A DNA stretch of 7,055 bases from Lutibacter sp. (lineage in GTDB: Bacteria > Bacteroidota > Bacteroidia > Flavobacteriales > Flavobacteriaceae), in assembly GCA_030599055.1 (NCBI GenBank), contig JAUVOS010000130.1, positions 1-7,055 on the forward strand, written 5' to 3'. The translations under genes and the position numbers were made by a program. This document shows positions 5,972 through 7,055 of the stretch, piece after piece; position 1 is the stretch's first letter; each line of letters opens with the position of its first letter. The notes beneath the pieces were generated by a model. That model was not told the origin of the DNA, did not search any database, and saw only the letters and a list, made by a program, of their open reading frames with translations.

Positions 5972-6049
5972 ATGACATACAACACAAATAATAGACTTTC
6001 TAATAATTCGAATACTAATTTATTCGGAAAAGGAAGGTATATGTTCTGA
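5972..6049 (+). CDS. Asn-rich attenuator leader peptide 1
   Basis: This 25-codon ORF starts MTYNTNNRLSNNSNTN and ends at TGA. Seven of its 25 residues are Asn (4, 6, 7, 11, 12, 14, 16), and all of them precede the RNA segments that can form the antiterminator. It is the first ORF after the probable promoter and lies upstream of an intrinsic terminator and of asnA. Its proposed job is to sense charged tRNA-Asn: slow translation of the Asn codons would hold the ribosome over segment 1 and leave segment 2 free. The product itself probably has no function. Evidence is composition, position and folding geometry; A/T-rich DNA favours AAT codons by chance, which lowers certainty for this peptide alone. 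Confidence 0.7.
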   Translation: MTYNTNNRLSNNSNTNLFGKGRYMF

Positions 6050-6095
6050 CAAAAAGAATAGTATAAAGATAAAAAAAGCCTTCCAATAATCCGGA
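6007..6095 (+). promoter_or_regulatory. Attenuator 1 competing segments (1:2 and 2:3)
   Basis: Segment 1, TTCGAATA (6007-6014), pairs with TATTCGGA (6021-6028) as a protector hairpin with a 6-nt loop and one G-U pair. Alternatively, TTCGGA (6023-6028) pairs with TCCGGA (6090-6095, one G-U pair), and GGAAGGT (6032-6038) pairs with GCCTTCC (6078-6084). The latter forms a 13-bp antiterminator with a 3/5 internal loop that removes the 5' arm, loop and start of the 3' arm of terminator 1. A ribosome with Asn16 (6017-6019) in its A-site would cover segment 1 but leave most of segment 2 free. One at the stop codon (6047-6049) would cover GGAAGG. Pairings were found by eye, without computed energies. 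Confidence 0.6.
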
Positions 6096-6106
6096 AGGCT
6101 TTTTTT
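6071..6106 (+). terminator. Attenuator 1 intrinsic terminator
   Basis: A perfect 14-bp inverted repeat: seven A plus GCCTTCC (6071-6084), an 8-nt loop AATAATCC, then GGAAGGC plus seven T (6093-6106). It is a textbook rho-independent terminator and symmetrical enough to work in both directions. It lies between leader peptide 1 and leader peptide 2, about 170 nt before asnA. The 3' arm copy GGAAGG is also present at 6032-6037, which makes the antiterminator possible. Confidence 0.9.
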
Positions 6107-6153
6107 GTGGTGTATATCAATAAAATGACGACAATATTTAAACACAAGATAAA

Positions 6154-6207
6154 ATGGAACAGATAAACAATAATAATAATAATAATAATAAATCACCACC
6201 ACGGTAG
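6154..6207 (+). CDS. Poly-Asn attenuator leader peptide 2
   Basis: The 17-residue ORF MEQINNNNNNNNKSPPR, ending at TAG, carries eight consecutive Asn codons (one AAC, then seven AAT). A run of codons for the product amino acid in a short ORF just before a terminator and a biosynthetic gene is the hallmark of ribosome-mediated attenuation. The downstream gene is asparagine synthetase AsnA. ATG 6154 is the only ATG in this frame between the upstream in-frame stop (TAA, 6139-6141) and the Asn run, and it follows an A-rich stretch as usual in Bacteroidota. The TAG stop overlaps the antiterminator segment, so a terminating ribosome would mask it. A short overlapping ORF (6125-6166) may or may not affect initiation. 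Confidence 0.85.
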   Translation: MEQINNNNNNNNKSPPR

Positions 6208-6240
6208 GCATTTACAATACAACTATTTAAACCTGCCTAT
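6204..6240 (+). promoter_or_regulatory. Attenuator 2 antiterminator
   Basis: GTAGGCA (6204-6210), which overlaps the leader 2 stop codon, can pair with TGCCTAT (6234-6240) in seven pairs, one of them G-U. This uses the last three bases of the terminator's 5' arm and four of its loop, so the two folds exclude each other. A ribosome stalled on the last Asn codon (6187-6189) would leave the segment largely free; one at the TAG would cover it. No convincing protector partner for GTAGGCA was seen. Confidence 0.55.
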
Positions 6241-6255
6241 GAGCAGGTTTTTTTT
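6229..6255 (+). terminator. Attenuator 2 intrinsic terminator before asnA
   Basis: AAACCTGC (6229-6236) and GCAGGTTT (6243-6250) form a perfect 8-bp stem with the loop CTATGA, followed by an uninterrupted T run (6248-6255). It ends 23 nt before the asnA start codon and would stop transcription before the gene unless the antiterminator forms. Confidence 0.88.
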
Positions 6256-6278
6256 ATTAATTATTTAACCACACTATT

Positions 6279-7055
6279 ATGAAAACAAACATATTTAAAA
6301 CAGAAAAAACAATTCGTTTCGTAAAACAAGTATTTGAATCAGAATTACAAAAGCAACTAAAACTAACGAAGGTATCAGCTCCTCTAGCCGTACTTAAAGG
6401 GACAGGAATTAACGACAACCTAAATGGCACAGAAAGAACGGTTGATTTTCCGGTAAAATTTTTACAAGAACAAGAAGGAGTAGTCGTAAATTCGTTAGCA
6501 AAATGGAAACGTCTTAGACTTCAAGAACTTGGCATAAAAAAAGGAAAGGGAATTATTACAGATATGCGTGCCATTCGTCCTGATGAAGATTATAGTGCAA
6601 TACATTCCATTTTCGTAGATCAATGGGATTGGGAAAAAAGAATCCCTAGCTCAAATAGAAATCAAACTTTTCTAAAATCTGAAGTTCGCAAGATTTACCA
6701 AGCTATTAAAACAACTGAAAAGAAACTAAAGAAAAAGCACTCGAAATTTGAGACAATTCTACCAAAAAAAATTACGTTTATACAGGCGGAAGAACTCTTG
6801 CTTCAATATCCTGACTTATCCCCGAAAGAAAGAGAAAACAAAGTATCCGAAAAATATGGCGCTGTATTCATTATAGGTATTGGTGGGAAACTTAGCAATG
6901 GAGAACCTCACGATGGTAGAGCACCAGATTATGATGATTGGACTTCAAAAAATGAGGAGGGATATCATGGAATAAATGGCGATATTATTGTATGGAATCC
7001 TATTTTAAAATCGGGTTTTGAAATTTCTTCGATGGGCATTCGAGTTGATAAGAAA
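6279..7055 (+). CDS. asnA: Aspartate-ammonia ligase AsnA (3' end outside window)
   Basis: The first 259 codons of asparagine synthetase A, which makes asparagine from aspartate, ammonia and ATP (giving AMP and PPi) in the cytoplasm. The fold is related to class II aminoacyl-tRNA synthetases. The similarity to E. coli AsnA is clear along the whole stretch: INDNLNG with Asp46, NSLAKWKR with Ser72, MRAIRPDED with Arg100, VDQWDWE with Gln115 and Asp117, GIGGKLS, RAPDYDDW, NGDIIVWNP and FEISSMGIR. These match the known active-site residues (E. coli 46, 72, 100, 116, 118 and the C-terminal motifs). The family is about 330-345 residues, so roughly a quarter is missing beyond the window edge. The start follows the attenuator 2 terminator and aligns with the E. 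coli start. Confidence 0.96.
   Translation, partial: MKTNIFKTEKTIRFVKQVFESELQKQLKLTKVSAPLAVLKGTGINDNLNGTERTVDFPVKFLQEQEGVVVNSLAKWKRLRLQELGIKKGKGIITDMRAIRPDEDYSAIHSIFVDQWDWEKRIPSSNRNQTFLKSEVRKIYQAIKTTEKKLKKKHSKFETILPKKITFIQAEELLLQYPDLSPKERENKVSEKYGAVFIIGIGGKLSNGEPHDGRAPDYDDWTSKNEEGYHGINGDIIVWNPILKSGFEISSMGIRVDKK

Noticed and set aside
6125..6166. Short ORF MTTIFKHKIKWNR between terminator 1 and the poly-Asn peptide
   Set aside because: It has only one Asn and overlaps leader 2 in another frame. It could influence initiation at 6154, but nothing in its sequence supports a role.
5950..6211. Two overlapping minus-strand ORFs opposite the asnA leader
   Set aside because: They are antisense to both leader peptides and terminator 1. 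The Tyr run in one is just the reverse of the AAT repeat, and neither shows a domain.
1..7055. CRISPR array, tRNA gene, insertion sequence or prophage gene
   Set aside because: No regularly spaced repeats, cloverleaf sequences, transposase or integrase motifs, or terminal inverted repeats with target duplications were seen on either strand.

Overview
The window looks like chromosomal DNA from a low-GC member of the Bacteroidota, most likely class Flavobacteriia. The evidence is the strong A+T bias, promoters of the Bacteroidota type (TTG / TAnnTTTG), a DUF4294 protein, flavobacterial-style signal peptides, and the absence of Shine-Dalgarno-like sites before most starts. No genus can be named from sequence reading alone.

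Layout, left to right. (1) Positions 1-165: a strong minus-strand promoter and a gene-free leader that runs out of the window. It looks like the 5' leader of a ribosomal RNA operon. (2) 356-1335, minus strand: a secreted DUF4294 protein and a small three-helix membrane protein, probably co-transcribed. (3) 1432-2094: a LolD-type ABC ATPase. (4) 2154-5576: five same-strand genes encoding an ECF sigma factor, a three-helix membrane protein, two tandem DUF2202 (ferritin-like) envelope proteins and a monohaem cytochrome c lipoprotein. This reads as a sigma-controlled envelope module, possibly for redox or metal stress, although its function is unknown. The last two proteins share an unusual Gly/Arg/Met-rich basic tail. 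(5) 5577-5937: no gene. It holds a cluster of hairpins, including a possible three-way-junction fold, and probable terminators. (6) 5938-6255: a leader region with two Asn-rich mini-ORFs, each followed by an intrinsic terminator and each with a segment able to form a competing antiterminator. (7) 6279-7055: the 5' part of asnA (aspartate-ammonia ligase), cut by the window end.

The main discovery candidate is the asnA leader. Leader peptide 1 (25 codons) has 7 Asn codons. Leader peptide 2 (17 codons) has 8 consecutive Asn codons. Both precede terminators in the geometry of classical ribosome-mediated transcription attenuation. The simplest reading is that scarcity of Asn-tRNA(Asn) stalls ribosomes on the Asn codons, which frees the antiterminator segment so that RNA polymerase continues into asnA. 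When asparagine is plentiful, the ribosome reaches the stop codon and the terminator forms. Two such switches in series would make a tight gate on asparagine synthesis. I do not know of a described Asn-codon attenuator of this kind, but I could not search the literature.
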